Of a stretch of 64,000 bases of DNA, positions 35,462 to 44,834 are shown piece by piece. Position 1 is the stretch's first letter. Each line of letters starts with the position of its first letter. The DNA is taken from assembly GCF_014642175.1 (NCBI RefSeq), contig NZ_BMIL01000002.1, positions 1 to 64,000 of the forward strand, in the 5' to 3' direction. The stretch is from Pedobacter quisquiliarum (GTDB lineage: Bacteria > Bacteroidota > Bacteroidia > Sphingobacteriales > Sphingobacteriaceae). The notes below the pieces were generated by a model, which worked only from the letters and a program-made list of their open reading frames with translations, was not told the origin of the DNA and made no database searches. The position numbers and the translations under genes are program-made.

Positions 35462-36937
35462 ATGCTGAACACATTCTTAGGTCACCAGTGGAAAGGCTTC
35501 TTCAGAGCCCGGGGTAAAGGTACAAGCATAGCCGTGCAGATCATTATGGGTTTGCTTATCGTCTACCTTCTGGGTTGTGCGCTTTTCTTTGGCATTTTCA
35601 TGGACAATCTGATCCAGCATTTCATGCCAGGCCGCCCGGTGATGGAAGTTTTTAATGGCTTGATCCTGTACTATTTCGCACTGGAGTTTCTTTCCAGAAT
35701 GCAGATCCAGGAGTTACCTACGCTGGCCATTGTACCCTACCTGCACCTGCGGATTCCAAAGCGTAAGCTAGTAAACTTTCTGAATATCCGTGCGCTGTTT
35801 TCGGCTTTTAACATCTTTCCGCTGGTCCTGTTTTTTCCGTTCATCTTTATGAATGTAATGGAAACTTACGGCAGTTTTGCCGGGTGGATGTATCTGCTTG
35901 CGGTGGTTTCACTTTCTGTTTTCAATAACTACCTGGCGCTTTATGTAAAGCGACTTTCCATATCGAATACGCGGTTTGTCATTGCCGGCTTCCTGGTGCT
36001 TATTGGACTTGGCTTGCTGGAGTACTTCAAGGTTTTCTCCATTGCGGCAGTGTCTAACCAGGTATTTTCTGCAATAGCGCAGCAGCCGTTAATTTCACTG
36101 GTGTTTACCGTGGCGGCAGTTGCTGTATTCGTTTTGAATGCGAGTTACCTGCGCAAAAACCTGTACATGGAAGAATTGCATGCTGGTGAAGCGCGGAAAA
36201 CAAGCACCGACTACCCCTTTCTGGATCGCTTTGGCGCTGCGGGGCAGCTTGCAGCATTGGAAATCAAGCTTATTCTTCGGAACAAGCGAAGCAAGTCGAC
36301 CGTCTCTAAAGGATTGATCTTTATCTTCTACGGATTGCTGTTTTACAAGCAGAAAGAGCTTGATGAGAACAGCTTCGGCATGATGCTTTTTGCTGCGGTA
36401 TTCATGACGGGCAATATGGTGCTACTGTATGGGCAGTTTATGTTCGGGTGGCAAAGCTCGGAATTCGATGGGCTGCTCAGCAATAAGGTGAGTGTGCGGA
36501 ACTTCATTAAAGCGAAGCTGCTCCTGTTTAACATTGCTTCTACGGTGTTGACGCTGGTGGTGAGCCTTTATGGTTTGATCAGCTGGAAGATTCTGGCGGT
36601 GCAGTTTGCCGCTTATTTCTTCAGCCTTGGTATTGCGCCAATTCTGGTGATGTACATGGCGACCTTCAACTACAAGGCCATCGACATGACGAGCGGGTCC
36701 AGTTTCAACTGGCAGGGTGTAGGTGCCACCTCCATGCTGATGAGTTTACCGATATTTTTACTGCCTTACCTGTTCTATGTACCTTTCAAGATGATTGGCG
36801 GACCGTTCTGGGGATTGGCAGCATTGGGCATTGTGGGCTTAATCGGCTTCCTGACTCAAAGTTTCTGGGTAGAGGTGCTGGTTAAAGCATTTAATAAAAG
36901 GAAATATAAAATCGCCGAAGGCTTCAGAGAAAAATAA
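35462..36937 (+). CDS. DUF5687 family membrane protein, ABC exporter permease
   Basis: A 491-residue protein with about ten to twelve hydrophobic helices in two blocks separated by a polar stretch near residues 235-270. The sequence matches what I know of DUF5687, a Bacteroidota family found next to ABC ATPase genes. Its stop overlaps the ATPase gene start (TAATG), so it is the membrane half of a two-gene ABC system. The substrate is unknown. It follows rarA by only two bases but is probably unrelated in function. Confidence 0.85.
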   Translation: MLNTFLGHQWKGFFRARGKGTSIAVQIIMGLLIVYLLGCALFFGIFMDNLIQHFMPGRPVMEVFNGLILYYFALEFLSRMQIQELPTLAIVPYLHLRIPKRKLVNFLNIRALFSAFNIFPLVLFFPFIFMNVMETYGSFAGWMYLLAVVSLSVFNNYLALYVKRLSISNTRFVIAGFLVLIGLGLLEYFKVFSIAAVSNQVFSAIAQQPLISLVFTVAAVAVFVLNASYLRKNLYMEELHAGEARKTSTDYPFLDRFGAAGQLAALEIKLILRNKRSKSTVSKGLIFIFYGLLFYKQKELDENSFGMMLFAAVFMTGNMVLLYGQFMFGWQSSEFDGLLSNKVSVRNFIKAKLLLFNIASTVLTLVVSLYGLISWKILAVQFAAYFFSLGIAPILVMYMATFNYKAIDMTSGSSFNWQGVGATSMLMSLPIFLLPYLFYVPFKMIGGPFWGLAALGIVGLIGFLTQSFWVEVLVKAFNKRKYKIAEGFREK

Positions 36938-37635
36938 TGATTGTAGAAATTAAAGACTTAAAGAAGGTTTACGCCGGACGTACCGTGGTAAACATTCCTG
37001 AACTGCAGATTAATGAAGGGGAAACCATCGGTTTGGTGGGCAACAATGGCGCAGGTAAGACCACGCTGTTCCGTATGCTGCTCGACCTGATCCGGCCGGA
37101 TGCGGGTGGTATATTTTCTAAAAATGAGAATGTGGCCAGCACAGACGAATGGAAGAACTACACGGCATCCTTCCTTGATGAGAACTTCCTGATCGATTAT
37201 CTGACACCGGAAGAGTATTTCATCTTCATTGGCAGTCTGCACAACATGACAAGAACGGACGTAGAACAATATTTACAGCGCTATCTGGAGTTCTTTAATG
37301 GTGAAATTCTGAACAGCGGGAAGTACATTCGTGACTTCTCTAAGGGAAATCAGAACAAGGTGGGTATTGCCGCAGCGCTGATGCAGAACCCAGAACTGCT
37401 GATCCTGGATGAACCCTTCGCCAACCTCGACCCGACAACGCAGATCAGACTGAAGTCGCTGGTAAGAAGCTTAAGGACAACGCATCAGGTAACCACGATC
37501 ATCTCCAGCCACGACCTGAACCACGTCACAGACGTTTGCGGCAGGATCATCCTGCTGGAAAAAGGACAGGTGATTAAGGATATTCAAACCACAGAAAACA
37601 CGCTGACGGAGCTTGAAGCTTACTTTTCAGCATAA
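36937..37635 (+). CDS. ABC transporter ATP-binding protein
   Basis: A 232-residue ATPase subunit. Walker A is GNNGAGKTTLF near residue 36. The signature-loop region reads DFSKGNQNKVGIAAALMQNP, where FSKGN replaces the classic LSGGQ. Walker B is LLILDEPFANLDP, and the switch His is in ISSHDLNHV. The degenerate signature is common in exporters of this group. It pairs with the DUF5687 membrane protein through a TAATG overlap. Substrate and direction are unknown, although export is likely given the architecture. Confidence 0.93.
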   Translation: MIVEIKDLKKVYAGRTVVNIPELQINEGETIGLVGNNGAGKTTLFRMLLDLIRPDAGGIFSKNENVASTDEWKNYTASFLDENFLIDYLTPEEYFIFIGSLHNMTRTDVEQYLQRYLEFFNGEILNSGKYIRDFSKGNQNKVGIAAALMQNPELLILDEPFANLDPTTQIRLKSLVRSLRTTHQVTTIISSHDLNHVTDVCGRIILLEKGQVIKDIQTTENTLTELEAYFSA

Positions 37636-37788
37636 AGTGTTCAGAAATTAGGGCAACTTGCACAGTTCTTCTACACAGGTTTTCTCACATTAATTCTCAA
37701 TACTGCAATATTCTTGTTAGTTAACAATAAAAACTAATAAGCATATCTTGGCATTAGGTTTGATTTAGCCCATGTCAAAACATACATT

Positions 37789-38466
37789 ATGATTATCTCA
37801 AAATTTAAAACAGCAACATTAAGTATAGCACTGGCTATTGGTGCAATGTCATTCCAAGCATGCGACAGTTTAACTAAAACTCAAAAAGGTGCAGGTATTG
37901 GTGCAGCTACAGGTGGTGTAATTGGAGCCATTATTGGTAAAAAAGCAGGTAATACCGCTGTTGGTGCTGTATTAGGTGGTGCTATTGGTGGTACTGCTGG
38001 TGGTTTCATTGGTAAAAGAATGGATAAACAGGCTGCAGAGATTGAGCAGACACTACCAAATGCAGAGGTTATTCGTGAAGGTGAAGGTATCATCGTGAAA
38101 TTCGACAGCGGTATTTTGTTCGACTTTGATAGCAGCAACCTGAAAGAAGCTTCTAAAGATAACATCAAGAAGCTTGCAGCTTCCTTAAATCAATATCCAG
38201 GTACAGACATTAAAGTAATTGGTCATACGGACAGCCGTGGTGCGGAAACTTACAACATGAGCTTATCTGAGCGAAGAGCAGCAGCTGTAAAAGCTTATGC
38301 AGTGTCTCAGGGTGTACCTTCTGCAAGGTTATCAACTGTAGGTAAAGGTTTTTCTGAGCCTATCGGAGATAACGCTACGGAAGCAGGAAGAGCAACCAAC
38401 CGTAGGGTTGAGATTGTTATTGTTGCAAATGACGACTTGAAGAAAGAAGCTAAAGCACAAAGCTAA
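37789..38466 (+). CDS. OmpA-family lipoprotein with glycine zipper
   Basis: A 225-residue envelope protein. A signal peptide leads to a lipobox-like FQAC with Cys25, then Asp. A glycine-zipper segment (residues 35-80, repeated GAAxGGVIGAIIG and GGAIGGTAGG patterns) may insert in or lie against the membrane. The OmpA-type peptidoglycan-binding domain spans about residues 105-215 (FDFDSSNLKEASKDNIKKLA, VIGHTDSRGAETYNMSLSER, GKGFSEPIGDN, NRRVEIVI). It probably links outer membrane and cell wall. A single gene with a strong terminator. Confidence 0.92.
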   Translation: MIISKFKTATLSIALAIGAMSFQACDSLTKTQKGAGIGAATGGVIGAIIGKKAGNTAVGAVLGGAIGGTAGGFIGKRMDKQAAEIEQTLPNAEVIREGEGIIVKFDSGILFDFDSSNLKEASKDNIKKLAASLNQYPGTDIKVIGHTDSRGAETYNMSLSERRAAAVKAYAVSQGVPSARLSTVGKGFSEPIGDNATEAGRATNRRVEIVIVANDDLKKEAKAQS

Positions 38467-38543
38467 TTTGTGAATAGGGTTTATTATTAAGCCTGCTTGG
38501 TCTTTAAGGAACGTGTTTGTTCCATATAGAGATCTAAAATATG

Positions 38544-38575
38544 AAAGGCCCCGGGACGATTGTTCCGGGGCTTTT
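38544..38575 (+). terminator. intrinsic terminator between convergent genes
   Basis: GCCCCGG and CCGGGGC arms, extended by partial pairs, enclose GATT and are followed by five T on the plus strand. It lies after the OmpA-family gene and just before the end of the convergent 119-residue gene, so it may serve both. Confidence 0.85.
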
Positions 38576-38576
38576 T

Positions 38577-38936
38577 CTATGCGTTGAATTCTTCGCCGTA
38601 TATATCTTCGAAGTAGGCTACGGCCAGTGATTTCAGGAGTAACTCCTGTTCCATCATGGCGAATGCCGGCACGGGTTTGATGAGCTTCCAGTGTGGCCAA
38701 CCATCCTGATCTAGTCCTTCAAGCTCGTAAAAGCCCATCTCGCTCAACAGCCTGCAAGTAGCGATGTGCATCAGCTCCTCTTTTTGTCGCTTGCTATATT
38801 TTCCGGGGCCTTTACCAAGCTCCTGAACACCAATCAGAAACAGGATTACCTTCAAATCCGGCTGATCATTATCGAATTCAGTAGCGATCTTTTGCTGCAA
38901 AATCTTCCATTTTGCATGAATTTCTGAAGGTTTCAT
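38577..38936 (-). CDS. conserved-looking hypothetical protein
   Basis: A 119-residue soluble, acidic, mostly helical protein with no signal peptide or membrane helix. Recognisable stretches are IHAKWKILQQKIATEFDNDQ and a central KYSKRQKEELMHIATCRLLS. I do not assign it to a named family. It begins 36 bases from the divergent oxidoreductase gene and ends at the terminator shared with the OmpA-family gene. Codon use is like its neighbours, so it is likely a real gene. Confidence 0.7.
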   Translation of the reverse strand: MKPSEIHAKWKILQQKIATEFDNDQPDLKVILFLIGVQELGKGPGKYSKRQKEELMHIATCRLLSEMGFYELEGLDQDGWPHWKLIKPVPAFAMMEQELLLKSLAVAYFEDIYGEEFNA

Positions 38937-38972
38937 GCCACAAAGATACGCTTATATGCTTACTTTTAAACT

Positions 38973-40007
38973 ATGGAGAAGATCATCAACACTGGCCTGC
39001 TGGCTTATGGAATGTCCGGAAAGCTGTTTCACGCACCTTTCCTGTCCGTACATCCGGGCTTTAACCTAAGTGCAGTTACCGAACGCAATGAGCAGAAAGC
39101 ACCCAAGGATTACCCTGGCATTACCAGCTACAACAGCATTGATGAACTGATGGACGACCCTGCGATTGACCTGGTCGTGGTGAATACCCCCAATTACAGC
39201 CATTACGATTACACCCGGCAGGCACTGCTGAAAGGCAAACACGTGCTTGTGGAAAAGCCTTTTGCCGCAACTGCTGAAGAAGCACAGGCGCTCTTTGACC
39301 TCGCACGTGAAGTGGGGAAACAGGTGTTCGTGTACCAGAACAGACGTTGGGACAGCGATTACCTCGCCGTGAAGCAGGTGATAGACAGCGGGGTGCTGGG
39401 TAAACTGGCGGAAGTGCATATCCGGTTCGACCGCTACCGCAATACCATCGGGCCAAAGACCTTCAAGGAGGAGCTAGTGCCGGCTACTGGCCTGCAGTAC
39501 GATCTTGGCGCCCACCTGCTGGATCAGGCCATAAACCTCTTCGGAAAACCTCTTAATTTCTATAAAATTCTTGGCCTGAACCGCCAGAGTACCAAAGTAG
39601 ATGATTACTTCCATTTTCACCTGGAGTACCCGGATAGTCTGCAGGTGTTTGTATGCTCAAGCATGCTGGTTCCGGATCCGCAGGCGGCCTTTGTGGTGCA
39701 CGGAGAGCAGGGAAGCCTGGTGAAATACCGTGCGGATATCCAGGAGGCGCAGCTGCTGAAGAACATTCGTCCAGGCAGCGAGGGCTACGGCGTAGAGCCT
39801 GTGGAGCTCGCCGCAACTTTGACGCGCATGAACCCAGACGGCAGTAAAAGGCAGGAACAGCTGGTTTCGGAGACCGGCAGCTACATGCCGCTGTTTGACG
39901 GGGTGTACCAGGGGATTGTGAACAACGTGCCTTACGCCGTGACGGAGGAGCAGGTGCTTACGCAGCTGCAGATTTTAGAGGCACCTGTGGGTTTTCACAA
40001 GTTCTAA
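38973..40007 (+). CDS. Gfo/Idh/MocA-family oxidoreductase
   Basis: A 344-residue NAD(P)-dependent oxidoreductase. The Rossmann start (INTGLLAYGMSGKLFHAPFL) lacks the strict GxGxxG but is typical of the YvaA/YdgJ-like subgroup. The central motif VLVEKPFAATAEEAQALFD contains the catalytic Lys of the EKP motif. The C-terminal domain includes LQYDLGAHLLDQAINLFG with the conserved Asp and His. The substrate is probably a sugar or inositol derivative but cannot be read. It is a single gene, divergent from the hypothetical gene at 38936. Confidence 0.9.
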   Translation: MEKIINTGLLAYGMSGKLFHAPFLSVHPGFNLSAVTERNEQKAPKDYPGITSYNSIDELMDDPAIDLVVVNTPNYSHYDYTRQALLKGKHVLVEKPFAATAEEAQALFDLAREVGKQVFVYQNRRWDSDYLAVKQVIDSGVLGKLAEVHIRFDRYRNTIGPKTFKEELVPATGLQYDLGAHLLDQAINLFGKPLNFYKILGLNRQSTKVDDYFHFHLEYPDSLQVFVCSSMLVPDPQAAFVVHGEQGSLVKYRADIQEAQLLKNIRPGSEGYGVEPVELAATLTRMNPDGSKRQEQLVSETGSYMPLFDGVYQGIVNNVPYAVTEEQVLTQLQILEAPVGFHKF

Positions 40008-40089
40008 CTGCGGCTCTTGATATCCCCTGCGTCTATCTATAAGATCTAACTATTGGGCCATTGAGCACCACTGTACGTTTCTACAAGTT

Positions 40090-41115
40090 TCAGTTGTTAG
40101 AAGCCTCAAGGTTGCCAAGCAGCGCAGCTGCAAATACCTTAGGGATCTCCATATGCGGGATGTGCCCGCAGTTCTCGAATTCTACCAGCTTTGCGCCAGG
40201 GATCTGATTGGCGGTAAGCTTACCCAACAGCTTATACTGTCCATGTAGCGCCTGCTGTTCCGGCGTCAGACTTGCCTTACCTACAATCGTCTTATCTTCA
40301 AGGCCAATAAAGAGTACGGTTGGCACTTTGAGGTTCCTAAACTCGTAAACCACTGGCTGTTCAATAATCATTGTATAGGTCATGGCAGCGACTTTCGCAT
40401 ACCGTGGGAACTCCTTGCTGTAACTCACCCCACCAGCGATCCGTACGAGCTCATCATACTCCGGCTTCCATTTGGTGAAATAAGAACCTTCGTAGTACTT
40501 GCGTACACTTTCAGGCGTAGCCTTTAACTCTGTCTGATACTGCTTTTCCGTATTGCTGTAGGGGATAAACGTGCGGTAATCTTCTAATCCGATCGGATCT
40601 TCCAGCAGTAGCTTCTCGGTACGTTCCGGAAACATCAATGCATAGCGGGTGGCCAGCATCCCGCCCATGGAATGTCCAAGCATCACAGCCTTTGAGATGT
40701 TCAGGCTTTCCAAGAGGTCCCTGTTCCAGCTGGCCAACTGATGGAAGCTGTAGTGAATGTATGCTTTAGAAGACTTTCCGAAGCCAATCTGGTCGGGCAC
40801 CACAACGCGAAAGCCAGCCTCCGTAAGCGTCTTGATGACGTTGGTCCAGTAATACCCAGCAAAGTTCTTCCCGTGAAACAACACTACCGTTCTGCCGTTT
40901 GCCTTCCTCGCAGGCTGCACATCCATATAAGCCATCTTCAATTGCTGCCCTTCGGCTGAAATTGGAAAGAACTTCACCAGATAGGCATAGTTTACGTTGT
41001 CAAGGTTAATGGATATGGAATCCGTTTTTGTAGCAGAAGTGTTGAAGGTTTGCTGCGCAAACGTATTGATGTAGGCTAAAGTCAGCAAAGAAAGGGTTAG
41101 CAGTTTTTTGTACAT
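40090..41115 (-). CDS. secreted alpha/beta hydrolase
   Basis: A 341-residue alpha/beta-hydrolase-fold protein. A signal peptide (MYKKLLTLSLLTLAYINTFA, then QQ) favours the ATG at 41115 over a TTG at 41136. The oxyanion region is VVLFHGKNFAGYYW, the nucleophile is Ser149 in the elbow GHSMGGM, the acid is probably Asp in FIGLEDKTI, and the His is in NCGHIPHME near the end. It resembles haloperoxidase or esterase-like hydrolases; the substrate is unknown. It follows the TonB receptor gene on the same strand, but a hairpin lies between them. Confidence 0.88.
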   Translation of the reverse strand: MYKKLLTLSLLTLAYINTFAQQTFNTSATKTDSISINLDNVNYAYLVKFFPISAEGQQLKMAYMDVQPARKANGRTVVLFHGKNFAGYYWTNVIKTLTEAGFRVVVPDQIGFGKSSKAYIHYSFHQLASWNRDLLESLNISKAVMLGHSMGGMLATRYALMFPERTEKLLLEDPIGLEDYRTFIPYSNTEKQYQTELKATPESVRKYYEGSYFTKWKPEYDELVRIAGGVSYSKEFPRYAKVAAMTYTMIIEQPVVYEFRNLKVPTVLFIGLEDKTIVGKASLTPEQQALHGQYKLLGKLTANQIPGAKLVEFENCGHIPHMEIPKVFAAALLGNLEASNN

Positions 41116-41179
41116 ACGGGTTGCAGTTTGGGGCAAGTACTATTTAATATATCGCTACAAAATCTGTACCTGCAACAGA

Positions 41180-41209
41180 AAGCCCCTCCGGTTTATACCG
41201 AAAGGGCTT
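41180..41209 (-). terminator. probable terminator after the TonB receptor gene
   Basis: AAGCCC and GGGCTT arms plus CGGT and ACCG arms form a stem with an internal mismatch bubble. It lies 51 bases after the receptor stop on the minus strand. The following U run is weak. Confidence 0.5.
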
Positions 41210-41259
41210 ATAAATTATATGAATGTTCCTGATCAAGTACCTGCTTCCTAGTGGTTTCC

Positions 41260-43590
41260 CTACTTCCCTGTGGTCACGTTAAATGGAAGTCTGAAACCAA
41301 AAGTGATGTTTCTACCCGCATTATAAATCCCGAAAGTGGGATCTTCCTCGCTTAACCGCCCTGGTTTAAAGCGGCTCAAATGATCATAATAAGCTTTATT
41401 CAACAGGTTTCTTCCGGCAACATAGATCGTCAGATCTTGCTTTTTGCCAATTCTGAGCGTGGTGCCCACAGCGGCATTCAACAAAGTATACCCCGAGGTT
41501 GTCGTTTCAAAAGCATCCACTTTAGACTGCTTAAAGAAGTTATCCAAACCTATGGAAATGTACGAATGTGACGTGCCAGGAACCTTTGGCTCATACCGGA
41601 ATTCATTACGCAAAGTTGCTGCAGGAATAAAAGGCAGCGACTGCTTCGTGCTGCGATTTGTTGCCCGCGTAAAGGCAAAGGCATTTTCAAAATGGATGAA
41701 GCTTACCGGGTGTAAGGTCAGGGAGGCCTCAATACCTCTCAAAAGCGCGTCATTCTGCACAAAGTTGAACACCGGATAAGCTGTGCCGTCCACATCTATG
41801 AACTCGCCATTCGAATTGTAGTAGATGTAGTTGTTAATGGAATTCAGGAAGCCACCTACACTTGCACTAAAGTATTCATCACCATACTCAAAAGAAGCGT
41901 CAAACTGGTTGCTACGCTCCTGCTTAAGGTTCGGATTACCGACCTCAAACCGGAATGCACCTTCATGCACCCCATTGGATGACAGCTCCGCGATGTTCGG
42001 GCCGCGGAAAGCGGTTCCCGCATTGGCTTTTAAACTCAAAGCCTCATTGAATTCATGCGTATAACCCAATGCCGCACTCAGATTGGTAAATTCGTTATTA
42101 ATGCGCGCAAAAGATACTTCTTCACCCTCAAACGCGTAAGAGTTCAGCTTCCTGTAATCCAGACGGGCGCCAATGTTAAACGTATTCTTCTCCCAGGTTT
42201 TTTTCAAAAAGGCAAAGCCGCCGTAAGCCTGACTGTCGAAGTCCGGTATCAACTGTTCTTCTGCACTGGTATTCAAGCTATGGATAAATTCACCGGAAAT
42301 CCCGAATACGGAAGCCCAGCCATTGGTCTCTTTCAACGTGTATTTAAAATCATAGCTGTATGCGTAGTTGTTCAGGTACAGCGCGGCACCTTCCCCAGCG
42401 CTTTCCAACTCCCGACGCTGGTTCTGCTGGTAGCCTATGGTGGAGCGCAGGCTCCCGCTGTTGAACAATATGTTACTATTTAAAGCAAGCTTGTAGTGCC
42501 TAACGTCCTGCTTAGGGAAAGCGATGGTGCGGTCACGGTTCTGCGCGTCTGTCGGCACCAGGCCATTTTCATTCACGAGCAGCCCGGCATCGTTACGCCC
42601 AGGCTCATAGAAGCCGATGTTGTTTCTGAAGCTGGAGGCATCCAAATGCGCATAACCCCAGTTCTTATTCAGGCCAATCTGCCCCTCAAAGCTGGTTTCG
42701 TTAAACCCGGAGTTCGGTACATACTCCGTCGCCGTTTTATAAGAATAAGCATTACGGTAAGAGCCTCTGGCACGGTAAACCAGCCCCTTGTTGTTCCCTT
42801 GAAGCATCAGGGAAGTACCACTAAGACCATTATTGGTCGCATAGTTACTCAAAAACTCCCCTCTGATGGTGCCATCTGGTGCAGGTAAAGCATCCAGAAT
42901 ATTGATTACCCCTCCAAGTGCATCCGAGCCATACATCAAACTCGCCGGTCCACGGAGGATCTCGATCCGCTCTGCGCTGTACTGGTCAATTTCAATCCCA
43001 TGCTCATCGCCCCACTGCTGGCCCTGCTGCTTCACGCCGTTACTCAAGGTCACTACCCGGTTTGCACTTAAACCACGAATCACAGGCTTGGAAATAGCCG
43101 GACCAGTAGTAATCTGTGAAACCCCAGGCACCTTAGACAAGGCGTCAATAATATTGGTTGATGGGTTATATAGCAGGTCTTCTTTCGTCACAGTGGCGAT
43201 GGAAGTACTGTTCTGGCGATTGTCGGAGCTGAAGGCAGAGCCCGTAATCACGATCTCCTTACCCTCAATCACACTTTCTTCCAGCTCAAAGACCAGTGTC
43301 GCTGATTTACTAAAGTCAACGGTCCTGGTTAAAGTCTTGTATCCAATGTACCGCACCTGGATCAGGAAGCTGCCCCTTGATGGTGCGGAGCTGATGTTGA
43401 ATTCCCCATTGGCATCCGTAATCACCGACACCCGGAGATCCGGAATGGAAATGCTCGCCCCGGGCAAGCCAGTCTGGCTATGGGCATCAAGAACTCTACC
43501 GGTAAAGTTGATGGTTTCTGCTGCAAAAAGGGTAGTCGCGCTCAAGGATAGCAAGAGCACAACAATATAAAGTTGTATACGCTTAATCAT
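41260..43590 (-). CDS. TonB-dependent receptor, possibly metal or chelate uptake
   Basis: A 776-residue outer-membrane receptor. A signal peptide ends near ALFAAE. A carboxypeptidase-like domain (INFTGRVLDAHSQTGLPGAS, about 27-110) is followed by a plug (NIIDALSKVPGVSQITTGP, KPVIRGLSANRVVTLSNGVK, QQWGDEHGIEIDQYSAERIE) and a barrel. The plug signature with GDEHG is like receptors grouped with zinc or copper uptake in other Gram-negative bacteria, but this is a recollection, not a match. A small His/Cys-rich protein is encoded 53 bases upstream on the same strand. No SusD partner is present. Confidence 0.92.
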   Translation of the reverse strand: MIKRIQLYIVVLLLSLSATTLFAAETINFTGRVLDAHSQTGLPGASISIPDLRVSVITDANGEFNISSAPSRGSFLIQVRYIGYKTLTRTVDFSKSATLVFELEESVIEGKEIVITGSAFSSDNRQNSTSIATVTKEDLLYNPSTNIIDALSKVPGVSQITTGPAISKPVIRGLSANRVVTLSNGVKQQGQQWGDEHGIEIDQYSAERIEILRGPASLMYGSDALGGVINILDALPAPDGTIRGEFLSNYATNNGLSGTSLMLQGNNKGLVYRARGSYRNAYSYKTATEYVPNSGFNETSFEGQIGLNKNWGYAHLDASSFRNNIGFYEPGRNDAGLLVNENGLVPTDAQNRDRTIAFPKQDVRHYKLALNSNILFNSGSLRSTIGYQQNQRRELESAGEGAALYLNNYAYSYDFKYTLKETNGWASVFGISGEFIHSLNTSAEEQLIPDFDSQAYGGFAFLKKTWEKNTFNIGARLDYRKLNSYAFEGEEVSFARINNEFTNLSAALGYTHEFNEALSLKANAGTAFRGPNIAELSSNGVHEGAFRFEVGNPNLKQERSNQFDASFEYGDEYFSASVGGFLNSINNYIYYNSNGEFIDVDGTAYPVFNFVQNDALLRGIEASLTLHPVSFIHFENAFAFTRATNRSTKQSLPFIPAATLRNEFRYEPKVPGTSHSYISIGLDNFFKQSKVDAFETTTSGYTLLNAAVGTTLRIGKKQDLTIYVAGRNLLNKAYYDHLSRFKPGRLSEEDPTFGIYNAGRNITFGFRLPFNVTTGK

Positions 43591-43643
43591 GTTTTTTGAA
43601 TTGAATTAATGGCCAGCATGGCCCTGAAACTTAAATGGAGGTA

Positions 43644-43949
43644 TTAAGCAGCAGGCGGACCTCTTAGGGAGGTACGGATTAATTCCGCATATAGCGTGGA
43701 TTCAACAGGTTGATTCTTTAGGTACAACACCGGGCTTTCGTGAAAGCTGAAGAAGTGATGTGAAAGGGTGTAGGTCTTTTCGAAATGCGCAGAACAAACC
43801 AGACATTGCTCCGCATGCGAACTGATGTGGACTTTATGATTATCAACAGCTTCATTATCGCAGGTGTAAGTAATCTGCTGGTGGTGGTGAAAAGACGACC
43901 ATGGCGTAAGCGCAAGAAAAAACACCCACAGCATTGCTGTAGCCAACAT
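43644..43949 (-). CDS. small His/Cys-rich exported protein upstream of a TonB receptor
   Basis: About 101 residues from the ATG at 43949. A GTG at 43979 would add ten residues, but it lies immediately after a -7 promoter box. A hydrophobic start (MLATAMLWVFFLALTPW) acts as signal or anchor. The rest is rich in possible metal ligands: FHHHQQ, TCDN, NHKVHISSHAEQCLVCSAHF and SHHFFSFH. It ends in RGPPAA, an ending also seen in DUF2946-like small proteins linked to copper or zinc genes. With the TonB receptor 53 bases downstream it looks like a metal-handling pair. No family assignment is certain. Confidence 0.65.
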   Translation of the reverse strand: MLATAMLWVFFLALTPWSSFHHHQQITYTCDNEAVDNHKVHISSHAEQCLVCSAHFEKTYTLSHHFFSFHESPVLYLKNQPVESTLYAELIRTSLRGPPAA

Positions 43950-43986
43950 TCTCTCGATATGTATGCCTTTCTGGTTCACCTACATG

Positions 43987-43994
43987 CAAAATTA
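43987..43994 (-). promoter_or_regulatory. -7 promoter box of the His-rich protein/TonB receptor operon
   Basis: On the minus strand this reads TAATTTTG, matching TANNTTTG, 38 bases before the ATG at 43949. A -33 TTTG is not evident, which could mean an activator or chance in AT-rich sequence. Confidence 0.35.
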
Positions 43995-44172
43995 AACAAT
44001 TTACCTTTTAAGACGTCCTGATAACGTAACATTCACGATAAGTTAGACACCCACACCATATATCTTAAACAAAGCTGCCACATTATTACGCCAGTATGAT
44101 GAAGCACAGGGAATTAAACCCAACTTGATAAACCAAGATGCCTAATTTTACGTTTATAAAAATAAAATCCCT

Positions 44173-44826
44173 ATGGTTACAGCGGAGCAAATCAGAAAGG
44201 CTTATATCGACTATGTACTTACACATGGTGAAAAGCCGAAGTCCATATACAGTTTTGTTAAAAGCCTCGACATCCAGGAGTCTGAATTTTACGACCACTA
44301 TGCTTCATTTGAAAGTATAGAGAAAAATACCTGGGCGGAGCTTGTGGCAGAGACCATCGATGCCGTGCAGCAGCAGGCCGTTTGGGTGGAATATTCCTCC
44401 AGGGATAAGATCCTCTCCTTTTTCTACAGCTTTACCGAATTGCTGAAAGGTCAACGCAGCTTCATTGTGTACAGCCTGAAAGACAACGGCACAAAGCACT
44501 ACACCCCTGCCCCACTTTCTGCAGCAAGGGAGCTGTTCGAGCAGTTTGCAGAAACCGTGCTAAGCGAAGGGCTGGAAACCGGCGAGCTTGCCGAGCGGAA
44601 GTTCTTCACCAAGCGCTACAAAGATGCGCTATGGGCGCAGTTCGTCTTCATCACCAAGTTCTGGATCAATGACGACAGCACCGGCTTTGAAAAGACCGAT
44701 GAAGCCATTGAGAAAGGCGTAAATGTGACGTTCGACCTGTTCCAGCGCTCGCCAATCGACAACCTGTTCGAATACGGAAAGTTCCTTTCCCGCAATGGCG
44801 CCTTCAAAGAAAAAATGAGATTCTAA
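44173..44826 (+). CDS. TetR-like transcriptional regulator
   Basis: A 217-residue regulator. The N-terminal 50 residues form a TetR-type helix-turn-helix (VTAEQIRKAYIDYVLTHGEK, IYSFVKSLDIQESEFYDHYA, FESIEKNTW). The motif is less canonical than in TetR itself. The long helical C-terminal part (YSSRDKILSFFYSFTELLKG and onwards) would bind a ligand and dimerise. The AarF/UbiB-type kinase gene starts eight bases after its stop. In Bacteroidota these two genes often travel together, which suggests it regulates lipid or quinone-related functions. The ligand is unknown. Confidence 0.82.
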   Translation: MVTAEQIRKAYIDYVLTHGEKPKSIYSFVKSLDIQESEFYDHYASFESIEKNTWAELVAETIDAVQQQAVWVEYSSRDKILSFFYSFTELLKGQRSFIVYSLKDNGTKHYTPAPLSAARELFEQFAETVLSEGLETGELAERKFFTKRYKDALWAQFVFITKFWINDDSTGFEKTDEAIEKGVNVTFDLFQRSPIDNLFEYGKFLSRNGAFKEKMRF

Positions 44827-44834
44827 AAAACCTG

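Noticed and set aside
38973..38990. Ribosome or riboswitch-like structure upstream of the oxidoreductase
   Set aside because: The gap to the divergent gene is only 36 bases, with no stem of note.
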